DNA of 64,000 nt, from contig DASRJH010000297.1 in the NCBI GenBank assembly GCA_035649575.1, forward strand, positions 1-64,000, read 5' to 3'. Of the stretch, positions 29,042 through 40,161 are shown in pieces. The position numbers were made by a program, and so were the translations under genes. The notes under the pieces are model-generated. The model did not search any database and had not been told where the DNA came from. It was given only the letters and a program-made list of their open reading frames with translations. How positions within the stretch are numbered: position 1 is the first letter of the stretch; every line of letters starts with the position of its first letter. Source of the stretch: DASVAL01 sp035649575. Lineage in GTDB: Bacteria; Planctomycetota; UBA1135; UBA2386.

Positions 29042-29761
29042 ATGGCCAATCCGCCCACACTGCAGCCCTGTGACGTCCTGGCCTTCGGGCCGCACCCCGA
29101 CGACATCGAGATCGCCGCGGCGGGCACGCTGCTGATGTCGATCGCCAGCAAGCAGTCGGTTTCGCTCGTCGACCTCACGCGCGGCGAGAAGGGTTCGCGC
29201 GGCACCGTCAACGACCGCGATGCGGAGGCAGCCGCCGCAGCGAAGAAGCTCGGCGTCGTGGAACGCGTGAACCTCGGCCTGCCCGACGCGGGCATCCTCG
29301 TCGGCGACCACGTCACGAACCTGCTCGTCGCGGTGTTGCGCAGTGCACGACCAACACTGCTGCTGGCGCCGCATGTGCGCGACGTGCACCCCGACCACAC
29401 GGCCACGGCCCAGCTCGCCGAGCGCGCATTCTTCCTCGCGGGACTGCGCAACCACGAACCGCAGCTCGGCGCGCCGCATCGCCCGCGCCTCTTCCTGCGG
29501 TATCCGGGAAACCACCCGATCGAGCCGAGCCTCGTCGTGGACATCAGCGCCGTCGCGAGCGCGAAGGCCGACGTGGTGCGCTGCTACCGTTCGCAGTTGA
29601 GTCCGTCCGACCGCGCTCACTTCGTGCAGGGCCTCGACCTGCTCGAACGGGCCGAAGTGCGCGACCGTTTCCACGGCGCCCGGATCGGCGTACGCGCGGC
29701 CGAAGCGTTCTGGCACGACGGGCCGCTGCCCGTGCGCGATCTGCGGCTGCTGCTCGGTTGA
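29042..29761 (+). CDS. bshB1: Bacillithiol biosynthesis deacetylase BshB1 (PIG-L/LmbE family)
   Basis: A 239-aa zinc deacetylase. The metal-binding AFGPHPDDIEIAAAGTL near the N-terminus supplies His and Asp, and RDVHPDHTA supplies the third ligand. BshB1 removes the acetyl group from N-acetylglucosaminyl-malate made by BshA. It follows bshC by 7 bases. The alternative, a mycothiol-type conjugate amidase, is disfavoured by the presence of bshA and bshC. Confidence 0.92.
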   Translation: MANPPTLQPCDVLAFGPHPDDIEIAAAGTLLMSIASKQSVSLVDLTRGEKGSRGTVNDRDAEAAAAAKKLGVVERVNLGLPDAGILVGDHVTNLLVAVLRSARPTLLLAPHVRDVHPDHTATAQLAERAFFLAGLRNHEPQLGAPHRPRLFLRYPGNHPIEPSLVVDISAVASAKADVVRCYRSQLSPSDRAHFVQGLDLLERAEVRDRFHGARIGVRAAEAFWHDGPLPVRDLRLLLG

Positions 29762-29818
29762 GGCTCCGGGCGGATTCGCGGCAGAAATGCGCGCCCGACT
29801 CATCTACGCTAACGGTCC

Positions 29819-30694
29819 ATGAAGCGCATCGCGGTCATCAACCAGAAGGGCGGCGTCGGCAAGACCACGACCACGGTCAACCTGGGCGCGGCGCTGGCAC
29901 AGCAGGGCTTTCGCGTGCTGCTGCTCGACATGGACCCGCAGGCCAACCTGACGGTTCACGTCGACAAACGGCCCGACCTCGAAGGCAACACGATGACGAA
30001 CCTGTTCGTCGAGGACAGGGCCCTCGAGAACCTCGTGCAGACGACCGCGTCGCCGAACCTGTGCGTGGTACCGAGCGACACGTCGCTGGCCGGCGTCGAG
30101 CAGGTGCTCGCCAATCGCATCGGCCGCGAGACGATCCTGCGCGAGGCGATCGCGGCGTTCGCCGGCGCGTCCTCGTTCGACTTCGCTCTGTTCGACTGCC
30201 CGCCGTCGCTCGGCGTGCTGAGTGCCAACGCGCTCGTCGCCGCCGATTTCGTCGTGATCCCGATGCAGGCCGAGTATCTGGCCTTGCAGGGCATGGCGAA
30301 GCTGCTCGAGGTCGTGCAGCTCGTGCAGAAGCGGCTCAACCCCGCGCTCGAGATCGCGTGCGTGGTGCCGTGCATGGTCGACGCGCGCACGAACCTGAGC
30401 ACCGAGGTGTTGCGCGAGATCGACGCGCACTTCGGGCCGCTGCTGGCGAAGACACGCATCCGCAACAACGTGAAGCTCGCCGAGGCACCGAGCTTCGGCC
30501 GCACGATCTTCGAACACGCTCCGGAGAGCAACGGCGCGCGCGACTACCAGATGTTCGCTGCCGAGTTCCTCGCGATGATCGGTGCCGGCGCGGGCAGCTC
30601 CGACGGCACCCAGGCCGCGGCAACGAACGGCGACGGCATCGCCGGCGATGGCGAAGCCCCGCCGCCGCTGGCCGCCGACGCTGGCAGCTCGTAG
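29819..30694 (+). CDS. ParA/Soj-family ATPase
   Basis: A 291-aa P-loop ATPase with the deviant Walker A KGGVGKTTT (residues about 10-18), switch I LLDMDPQANLT, and Walker B-like FALFDCPPSLGVL. The C-terminal ~35 residues are a Gly/Ala-rich extension beyond the usual ~255-aa length. ParA proteins move chromosomes, plasmids or protein clusters over the nucleoid. No parB gene is adjacent; the location about 4 kb from dnaA would suit a Soj-like role, but that is inference. It interrupts the bsh genes. Confidence 0.88.
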   Translation: MKRIAVINQKGGVGKTTTTVNLGAALAQQGFRVLLLDMDPQANLTVHVDKRPDLEGNTMTNLFVEDRALENLVQTTASPNLCVVPSDTSLAGVEQVLANRIGRETILREAIAAFAGASSFDFALFDCPPSLGVLSANALVAADFVVIPMQAEYLALQGMAKLLEVVQLVQKRLNPALEIACVVPCMVDARTNLSTEVLREIDAHFGPLLAKTRIRNNVKLAEAPSFGRTIFEHAPESNGARDYQMFAAEFLAMIGAGAGSSDGTQAAATNGDGIAGDGEAPPPLAADAGSS

Positions 30695-30784
30695 TTCCCA
30701 TCGCCGCGGGGCGCGTCTCGAACAGGGACCAAGCCCGGCGGTTGCTGGCGCAGCTCACCGCACGTCCGGTCGATAGCCACTCGG

Positions 30785-31396
30785 ATGCGCAAGCGCCGGC
30801 CGGACCTGGAACACCTCACGTCCCTGCTGCGCCAATGTCTCGTTCGCATCGACGAGCAGGCGCAGCTCGTGCAGCGCCTCAACGGCAGGGTGACCGACTC
30901 GATGGCCTCGTTCCTGTTCGAGGACGAAGACACGAGGCTGCAGAGTCTGCTCGAGTCCTTGCTCGAGTCGTCGGCTCCGGCCAACCACGCCGATCTGAAC
31001 CACGTCGTCCAGCAGACCGTGCAATCGTTCCTCGGCGAGGCGACCACCTGCGTCGCGGTGCGCGAGCAGCTGGCGCCCGACCTGCCGCCGATCGGCTGCG
31101 GGCCGGTCCCGTTGGCCGGCGCGGTGCGCCGCGCGCTCGCCCTCGCGCTCGGTCCCATGGACGACGGCCGCGAGATCACCGTCACGACGCGGGCCGAAGG
31201 GGCCTCGGTCGTGTTCGAGGTCGAGCGGCACGGCAGCGGGAGCGAGTACCACCTGCAGGAACGCGTGTTGACGCTGTGCGAGTTCGTGGCCCGCTTGCAC
31301 GGCCAATGCCTCATCGATTTCGACGAGCGCGGCTCGCTGGTGATCGTGTTCGACCTGCCGCGGGCACTGCCGATCGACGGGTACGGCGAGTACTGA
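30785..31396 (+). CDS. Degenerate histidine-kinase-like protein of unknown function
   Basis: A 203-aa protein. The N-terminal ~70 residues look helical (HLTSLLRQCLVRIDEQAQLV). The rest follows the layout of a GHKL ATPase domain: an N-box-like helix (AVRRALALALG), a strand pair ITVTTRAEG.ASVVFEVERHG, then CEFVARLHGQCLIDFDERGS and a closing VIVFDLP strand as in kinases. The N-box Asn, the DxGxG box and the G-rich ATP lid are not recognisable, so it probably does not bind ATP. No signal peptide or membrane segment. It lies between parA and bshA on the same strand. The fold assignment is inference from pattern. Confidence 0.7.
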   Translation: MRKRRPDLEHLTSLLRQCLVRIDEQAQLVQRLNGRVTDSMASFLFEDEDTRLQSLLESLLESSAPANHADLNHVVQQTVQSFLGEATTCVAVREQLAPDLPPIGCGPVPLAGAVRRALALALGPMDDGREITVTTRAEGASVVFEVERHGSGSEYHLQERVLTLCEFVARLHGQCLIDFDERGSLVIVFDLPRALPIDGYGEY

Positions 31397-31426
31397 GTGC
31401 CGGCTGCGCGGCGGTAGGATCCCGCC

Positions 31427-32530
31427 ATGCGCATCGGCATCGTCTGTTATCCGACCGTCGGGGGCAGTGGCGTCATCGCCACCGAGATGGCACACGCCCT
31501 CGCCGCGAACGGACACGAAGTCCACTTGCTGAGCTACGAACGGCCGAACCGGCTGCGCCGCGGCACGCCGGGGCTGCGCTTCCACCAGGTCTCGGTGTCG
31601 GCCTACCCGCTGTTCCGCTACCCGCCCTACGACCTCGCGCTGGCCACGCGCATGCTCGAGGTCCGCGAAGAAGCGCACGTGGACCTCTTCCACGTGCACT
31701 ACGCGATCCCGCACGCGGTCAGCGCGTTCCTCGCCCGCAGCATGTGCGGCGGCTGCTTGAAGTTCGTCACGACGCTGCACGGCACCGACATCACGGTCGT
31801 CGGCAGCGACCGGGCCTACATGCGCCCCACGCGGTTCGCTCTCGAACAGTCCGACGCCGTGACCGCCGTGAGCCGTTACCTCGCCGACGAGACGCACCTC
31901 GTGTTCGGCGTGCGCAAGGAAGTCGAGGTGATCCCCAACTTCGTCGACGTGCAGCGGTTTCAACCGAACGGCTCGCCGCGCTGGCACCAGCGGAGCGACA
32001 GCGAGCGCATTCTCGTACACGCATCGAACTTCCGGCCCGTGAAACGTCTGTCCGACGTCGTGCGCGCGTTCGCCGCGATCCTGCGCGAGGTTCCGGCGCG
32101 CCTGATCCTGATCGGCGACGGCCCGGACCGCGAACACGCGCTGGCCGTCGCGGCCGACCTCGGTTGCCAGCACAAGGTCGAACACCTCGGCATGCACGAT
32201 CACCTCGAAGCAGTGTTGCCGCAGGCGGACCTGTTCTTGTCGGCATCCGAGACCGAGAGCTTCGGCCTGTCGATGCTCGAAGCGATGAGCTGCGGCGTGC
32301 CTTGCGTCAGCACCGCGGTCGGCGGCGTCGCCGAGGTCCTCGGCGAGACGGGGATGCTGACGCCGTTCGGCGACCCCCAGGCGATGGCGCGTGCTTCGCT
32401 GCAGCCGCTGCTCGATGGCAACCTGCACGCGGTCATGGCGAAGGCGTCGCGGGCGCGCGCCGTCGAGCTGTTCGCGATGGACTCGGTCGTGGCCAAGTAC
32501 GTCGATCTCTACGAACGTGTGCTGCAGTGA
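31427..32530 (+). CDS. bshA: N-acetyl-alpha-D-glucosaminyl L-malate synthase BshA
   Basis: A 367-aa GT4-type glycosyltransferase that transfers GlcNAc from UDP-GlcNAc to L-malate, the first step of bacillithiol synthesis. Recognisable BshA features are IGIVCYPTVGGSGVIATEM at the N-terminus, TLHGTDITVVG, AVTAVSRYLADET, EVIPNFVD, ASNFRPVKR, and the C-terminal nucleotide-binding SETESFGLSMLEAMSCGVP. The stop overlaps the cysteine desulfurase start by 4 bases. Confidence 0.94.
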   Translation: MRIGIVCYPTVGGSGVIATEMAHALAANGHEVHLLSYERPNRLRRGTPGLRFHQVSVSAYPLFRYPPYDLALATRMLEVREEAHVDLFHVHYAIPHAVSAFLARSMCGGCLKFVTTLHGTDITVVGSDRAYMRPTRFALEQSDAVTAVSRYLADETHLVFGVRKEVEVIPNFVDVQRFQPNGSPRWHQRSDSERILVHASNFRPVKRLSDVVRAFAAILREVPARLILIGDGPDREHALAVAADLGCQHKVEHLGMHDHLEAVLPQADLFLSASETESFGLSMLEAMSCGVPCVSTAVGGVAEVLGETGMLTPFGDPQAMARASLQPLLDGNLHAVMAKASRARAVELFAMDSVVAKYVDLYERVLQ

Positions 32531-33642
32531 AGCCAGAGGCCTTCGAGACCGTCTTCTGCGACTTCAATGCAGGCGCCCCAGCCAGCGAGGAAGTGCTGGC
32601 CGCGTTCCTCGAGGCGGAGCGGATCCATCCGGGCAACCCTGCCAGCGTCCACGCGACCGGGCGCAAGGCGCGAGCCGGGCTCGAGGAAGCACGCGCGCGC
32701 ATCGGAAGGGCACTCGGAGTCGCCGTCGCGGATGTCGTGTTCACGAGCGGCGGCACCGAGGCTGCCAACCTGGCGGTGGCGGGGCTCGGGGATCCCGCCC
32801 TGCCCGTCGTCGTCTCCGACGCCGAGCATCCTGCCGTGTTCGAGCCCGCGCTCGTTCGCGGCATGCAGACCTGGTCGGTCGACCGGGACGGCGCCGCGGT
32901 GGTGCGCGCCCCGGAAGTGCCGGTCGGGTTGCTCTGCCTCGTGCACGCCCAGAGTGAGCTCGGCACGCTGCAGCCCGTCCTCGCGGCCAAAGCACTCGGC
33001 GATCGCCTCGGCGTTCCGCTGTTCGTGGATGCAGCACAATCGCTCGGGCGCGCGCCGCTGAGTCCCGTGCTCGCGACCGGTGCGATCGTCGCGTTGTCGC
33101 CGCACAAGTGCGGAGGCCTGCGTGGACACGGAGTCCTGCTCGGACACGATCTGCAGCGCCAACTGCGGCCGCTGCTTCGCGGTGGGGGACAGGAACTCGG
33201 CCTGCGTCCCGGGACGCAGAGCCCCGCACTCGCGCTCGCGAACGCGCTGGCGATCGAGCGCGCGGTCAGCGAGCAACCGCAGCGTGCCTTGCACATGGCA
33301 GCCGCGCGGCACGCTTTTCTCAACGGCCTGAGCGACACGGAGCATCGTGTGTTGACGCCGCTCGCGAACAGCGTGCCGAATACCGCGATGCTCTACTTCC
33401 CCGACGTCGATGGGCGCAACCTGCTGCCAGCTCTCGATCTGGCTGGCGTACACGCCTCGCACGGCGCCGCTTGCTCTTCGGGTGCGCCGACACCACCGCG
33501 CATTCTCGCTGCGATCGGCCTCCATGGCGCCGAACCGCGCGCGTGTGTTCGCTTCAGTTTCGGTTGGCGCGTCGCCGCGACGTCGTGGCGAGACGTCGGC
33601 GCGCGCGTCGGCGCCATCGTGAGTCGACTGAAAAAAAACTGA
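32527..33642 (+). CDS. Cysteine desulfurase (NifS/IscS family)
   Basis: A 371-aa PLP enzyme that removes sulfur from cysteine. Visible are the PLP-stacking His (SDAEHPAVFEP), FTSGGTEAANL, the Asp in FVDAAQS, the PLP-Lys in LSPHKCGGLRGHG, the catalytic Cys loop HGAACSSGAPTP, and RFSFGW. The GTG start at 32527 overlaps the bshA stop (GTGA), so it is in the bacillithiol transcription unit. It may supply sulfur for Fe-S clusters or tRNA modification; a link to thiol metabolism is inference. The 3' end has an A8 run (33631-33638). Confidence 0.92.
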   Translation: MKPEAFETVFCDFNAGAPASEEVLAAFLEAERIHPGNPASVHATGRKARAGLEEARARIGRALGVAVADVVFTSGGTEAANLAVAGLGDPALPVVVSDAEHPAVFEPALVRGMQTWSVDRDGAAVVRAPEVPVGLLCLVHAQSELGTLQPVLAAKALGDRLGVPLFVDAAQSLGRAPLSPVLATGAIVALSPHKCGGLRGHGVLLGHDLQRQLRPLLRGGGQELGLRPGTQSPALALANALAIERAVSEQPQRALHMAAARHAFLNGLSDTEHRVLTPLANSVPNTAMLYFPDVDGRNLLPALDLAGVHASHGAACSSGAPTPPRILAAIGLHGAEPRACVRFSFGWRVAATSWRDVGARVGAIVSRLKKN

Positions 33643-33652
33643 TCAGAGCGCT

Positions 33653-33670
33653 GCGTCGCCTTCGCGACGC
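33653..33670 (+). terminator. Hairpin just after the cysteine desulfurase gene
   Basis: GCGTCGC (33653-33659), loop CTTC, GCGACGC (33664-33670) is a perfect 7-bp stem ten bases after the stop codon. No T-run follows, so termination would need Rho or the hairpin may only protect the 3' end. Confidence 0.45.
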
Positions 33671-34054
33671 GTAGTGCGTTCCAAGTGGTTGCTGCTCGTG
33701 CGCGAGCGAACTGCGACTGCGCGGCACATGTGTACAAGTGATGAAGTCGGAGTCAAAGTTCCTGCGCGTGCTCTTGCAAGACTGCAATCGACCGGTAAGA
33801 GATGTCGATCAGCAGTCGAGGAGCGCGACTCGGATTGCCTCACCGCGTCCCCTCCCCCGACGGCTCAGCACCACTCGTTCGTCCAGTCTTGCTCGCAGCC
33901 AGCCAGCCGCGCTTCGATGGCGCGCTATGCATGGGCACGTGGGATCGTGTCCACGAGCCTGCCCAGTTTCTTCAGGTTGACTCTCGGTTGAACGCCACCC
34001 GCTACTTCGCCACCGGTCTGTACTCGGTCGGCATCCAGACAACAAATCACTCCC
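33671..34054 (+). promoter_or_regulatory. Non-coding leader of dnaA
   Basis: About 380 bases with no convincing gene. One weak DnaA-box-like site lies at 33729-33737 on the minus strand (TTGTACACA, 7 of 9 to TTATCCACA). TTGACT at 33977-33982 could be a -35 element for dnaA, but no good -10 is spaced correctly. No cluster of DnaA boxes is seen here. Confidence 0.3.
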
Positions 34055-35527
34055 ATGGTGGATGCACTCACCACGCGCGACGCATTGCGGTCGCTGCTCC
34101 TCTACCTCGACTCGCGCGTGCGCCGCGAGCAGTTGGAGACCTGGTTCCGGTCGCTCGACGTCCTCCGGATCGAGGACAGTGAGATCGAGCTCTCGGTCAC
34201 GAGCCAGTTCGTGCGCGACTGGCTCCTGAAGAACTACATGACTCTTTTGCAGGATGCAGTGCGCTCTCTGGGCGAGGAAAAGCGTCGCATCGTGCTGACG
34301 CAGCGACAGGAGGATGGCTGGGACAGCCTGGGGTTCTTCCAGCCGACTCCGTTGTCGGAGGAGATCGACGAGTTCTTCCGGACCAGTGCCCCTGTCGCCA
34401 CGGCCGCGGCCACCCCCCACGCGCCGAACTCGCATCCGATGCCCTCGCACCCGTCGCCCTCGCACTTGGGACACACGCCGGTCCGCCGGCGGCCGGGAAC
34501 CCTGCTCAACCCGAACTACACGTTCGATCGGTTCGTGGTTGGTTCGTGCAACCGTCTTGCCCACGCTTCGGCGCTTGCCATCGGGGAGAACCCGGGTCAC
34601 GCATACAACCCGCTGTTCGTGCACGGCAACGTCGGCCTCGGCAAGTCACACTTGCTGCAGGCCATCTGCCACACGGTGCTCAAGCGCTCCCCGAACGCCC
34701 GCGTGCTCTACATGAGCTGCGAAGACTTCGCGAATGCGTTCATCCACGCGCTCCAGACGAAGACCGCCGACGGCTTCCGCGACTACTATCGGCAGGCAGA
34801 CGTGCTCGTGATCGACGACGTCCAGTTCCTCGCCCACAAGGAGAAGTGCCAGGAAGAGTTCTTCCACACCTTCAACGCGCTGTACGACAGTCAGCGACAG
34901 ATCGTGTTGTCCTCGGACCGGCGGCCCGCCGACATCCCGACGATCGAAGGGAGGATCGAATCGCGCTTTCAATGGGGCCTGGTGGCCGAGGTCGAGGCCC
35001 CGTGTTTCGAGACCCGCGCCGCCATCGTGCGGCGCAAGGCGAAGGGGCGCGGCGTCGAGTTGCCCGAGGAGGTCGCCTTGCTGCTCGCCGAACGCGTCAC
35101 GTCGAACATCCGCGAGTTGGAGGGTGCCGTGATCAAGGTCATCGGCATCGCTGCGGTCACCGACGAGCCGGTCACGCTGGCCCTCGCCGAGAGTTGTGTG
35201 CGAGGCATGCCCGAGCGCCATGCGCAGGTGACGGCCGACGACGTGATGATGTTGATCACGACCGAGTTCGCGATCAACTCGCGCGAGCTGGTGGGAAAGA
35301 GCCGGACGCAGACCGTCAGCGTGCCTCGACAGATCGCGATGTTCCTGCTGCGCGAGCACACCGAGCTCTCACTCGACGATGTCGGCCGCCTCTACGGCAA
35401 CCGGGACCACACCACGGTCCTCTACGCGGTCACCAGGGTCAAAGAACGGATCCTGAAGGACCGCATGTTCAAGGAACTGATGGACGGGCTCAGCAATCGC
35501 TTGCTCACGCGCAGCGTTCGCAGCTGA
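34055..35527 (+). CDS. dnaA: Chromosomal replication initiator protein DnaA
   Basis: A 490-aa initiator. Domain I (residues about 1-85) has EQLETWFRSL. Domain II (about 100-150) is a Pro/His/Ser-rich linker. Domain III has Walker A GNVGLGKSHLLQAI, Walker B VLVIDDVQFLAHKEK, and the arginine finger region ESRFQWGL. Domain IV carries the DNA-binding signature GNRDHTTVLYAV. It binds DnaA boxes and melts oriC. The final four codons and stop lie within the first unit of a 107-bp tandem repeat. dnaN follows after an unusually long 757-base gap. Confidence 0.97.
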   Translation: MVDALTTRDALRSLLLYLDSRVRREQLETWFRSLDVLRIEDSEIELSVTSQFVRDWLLKNYMTLLQDAVRSLGEEKRRIVLTQRQEDGWDSLGFFQPTPLSEEIDEFFRTSAPVATAAATPHAPNSHPMPSHPSPSHLGHTPVRRRPGTLLNPNYTFDRFVVGSCNRLAHASALAIGENPGHAYNPLFVHGNVGLGKSHLLQAICHTVLKRSPNARVLYMSCEDFANAFIHALQTKTADGFRDYYRQADVLVIDDVQFLAHKEKCQEEFFHTFNALYDSQRQIVLSSDRRPADIPTIEGRIESRFQWGLVAEVEAPCFETRAAIVRRKAKGRGVELPEEVALLLAERVTSNIRELEGAVIKVIGIAAVTDEPVTLALAESCVRGMPERHAQVTADDVMMLITTEFAINSRELVGKSRTQTVSVPRQIAMFLLREHTELSLDDVGRLYGNRDHTTVLYAVTRVKERILKDRMFKELMDGLSNRLLTRSVRS

Positions 35528-35724
35528 CGCTGCTCAGTAGTGCTGGCGACGCCGCAACGCGGGGATGCAACGACGGCCAAGAACCCAACCAGCCCCGCTG
35601 CGGCGTCGGGTGCGTGAGCAGCGTTCGCAGCTGACGCTGCTCAGTAGTGCTGGCGACGCCGCAACGCGGGGACGCAGCGACGGCCAAGAACCCAACCAGC
35701 CCCGCTGCGGCGCAGGGTGCGTGA
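35511..35724 (+). repeat. 107-bp tandem duplication including the dnaA 3' end
   Basis: Unit 1 (35511-35617) and unit 2 (35618-35724) are adjacent and match at 103 of 107 positions. Each begins GCAGCGTTCGCAGCTGA, the last codons and stop of dnaA. Each contains two hairpins: a small GCAGC/GCTGC stem, and a long one in unit 1 pairing 35548-35564 with 35593-35607 (GACGCCGC...GCGGGG against CCCCGCTGCGGCGTC) around a 28-base loop. In unit 2 the foot of the long stem is altered by two substitutions. Likely a terminator or attenuator of dnaA that duplicated; a role at the origin is possible. Confidence 0.9.
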
Positions 35725-36284
35725 CTTGCTCGGCCGACGAAGCGTCAACAGCACGCGCGTACGGCAGCTCTGACGCGCGACGGTTTTCTCGCGAGATCGT
35801 CTACTTCGTCGAGCCTCGATTCGACGGTGGTGCTTCGCGGCTGCGCGTTCTTTTGACCGGTAGCGCTCGGGTGTTCGTGCGAGTGGCACGCGCGGGGTTT
35901 GCCGATGTCGCGAGATCCGTGCAAAGGTATGGGGGCCTCACTGGAAGACCTGATGACTCCCGTGGGAGGTTTTTCGCTCGGTCGGGACCGGGCCCGGACT
36001 CGTCGCGAATGGACTTGGGGATGTTCGACTTTCGGGGGCTTTCCCAGCCGTTTTTCCAGGTTCCGCGAACTTCCCCGCGACCCGCTTTCTGCTTCGATCT
36101 GCAGGCTCCGAGTGGCTAACCTATCCACACTCGTGACGGTACGGATGACTTCGACGACGAGGTTTTAATCTCTAGTACTACTTCTTCGTTCGCGGCTGGG
36201 TGCAGGGATCATGAGCTCCCCGACAGCACTCGAACATCCACTGACCACCACCGCGATCGTCTCCCGAGACCTGCTCCTACGACG
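35725..36284 (+). other. dnaA-dnaN intergenic region, candidate replication origin
   Basis: 560 bases without a convincing gene. CTATCCACA at 36121-36129 matches the DnaA box TTATCCACA at 8 of 9 positions, and the stretch just after it (about 36160-36190, GGTTTTAATCTCTAGTACTA) is clearly less GC-rich than its surroundings. Only one good box is found, fewer than a typical oriC. Promoters of dnaN should also be here. Several G- and T-rich runs (GGAGGTTTTTCG, CCGTTTTTCCAGG) have no assigned role. Confidence 0.35.
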
Positions 36285-37368
36285 ATGAAGATCCTCTGTG
36301 ACCGCACGGCTCTGCAAGAGGCTGTCAGTGTGGTTTCTTCGGTAGTGCCCCTGAAGACCACGAAGCAGATCCTCCAGAATCTGCTGGTGAAGGCCGACGG
36401 CGAAGGGATCACCCTGTTCGCGACGGATCTCGAGATGGCCGCCAGAGTCCGTCTGGACACGGTCAAGGTCTCGCGCAAGGGCAGCGCCCTGCTGCCGGCT
36501 CGGGAGACGGCAGCGCTGTTGCGCGAGCTCAGCGACCCTACGGTGACCCTCGAGAGCACCGACCAACGCTCGCGCATCGAGAGCGGCGGTGGATCCTTCG
36601 TGCTGCTTGGCGAGGATCCCGAGCAGTATCCCGAGGAGACGCAGGTGAAGTCCGGCAAGCGGATCGAGATCTCGAGCCATCACCTGCTCAGGATGATCCA
36701 GGAGACCGTATTCGCGGCGGCGCGCGAAGAGACGCGCTACGCGATCAACGGCGTCCTGATCGACTCGGCCGCCGGTTGTCTGCGCATGGTCGCTACGGAC
36801 GGGCGGCGTCTGTCGATCAGCTACCAGAACACCGACGCGAAGACCGAGTTCAAGGTGGTCGTGCCACTGCGCGCGCTCAATACCCTGGCGAGGGCCATCC
36901 CCGAGGGCAAGAAGGAACCGATGACCATCGACGTGGGCGAGAAGCAGGTCATCTTCACGATCGGCGGCGTCCAGCTCGTGAGCCAGCTGCTCGAGACACG
37001 CTTTCCCGACTACGAAGGCGTGCTGCCGAAGTCCGCGGAGACCACGCTCGAAGTACCGAAGGCCGTGCTCGAGAGTGCCCTGCGCCGCGCCGCGATCCTG
37101 TCGGCGAGCGAGATGCGCATGGTGCGCTTCGAAGTGGGCGAGCAGTCGCTGCGACTGACCGCCGAGAGTTCAGCTCGCGGCCGCGCCGACGTGACCATTG
37201 AAGCCGTCGTGAAGGGCGCGGGCGGCAGCATCAACCTGAACCCAGACTACATCCTCGAGGCGCTGCGCGTCTGCCAGCTCGAACAGGTGCGGCTCGACAT
37301 GACCGACGATTCGATGCCGGCGAAGTTCACTCTCGGCGAGTCGTTCACCTACGTGGTGATGCCCATCA

Positions 37369-37379
<11 letters not shown>
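36285..37379 (+). CDS. dnaN: DNA polymerase III beta subunit (sliding clamp)
   Basis: A 364-aa clamp with the three-domain beta fold. It shows MKILCDRTALQEAVSVVSSVV at the N-terminus (trimmed here to family form), LFATDLEMAARV, RYAINGVLID, LRMVATDGRRLS, and the C-terminal ending YVVMPISG, typical of the V/M-MP-M/I peptide-binding cleft. The clamp tethers the replicative polymerase and many repair enzymes to DNA. The 3' end overlaps the GTG start of dciA by 11 bases. Confidence 0.96.
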
Positions 37380-40159
<2,780 letters not shown>

Positions 40160-40161
40160 CG

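Noticed and set aside
29819..30694. Plasmid or integrated-element partition gene
   Set aside because: No parB, relaxase, integrase or att-like repeats nearby, and the gene lies among core genes close to dnaA.
33671..34054. Replication origin directly upstream of dnaA
   Set aside because: Only one weak DnaA-box-like 9-mer and no AT-rich stretch; the dnaA-dnaN gap is a better candidate.
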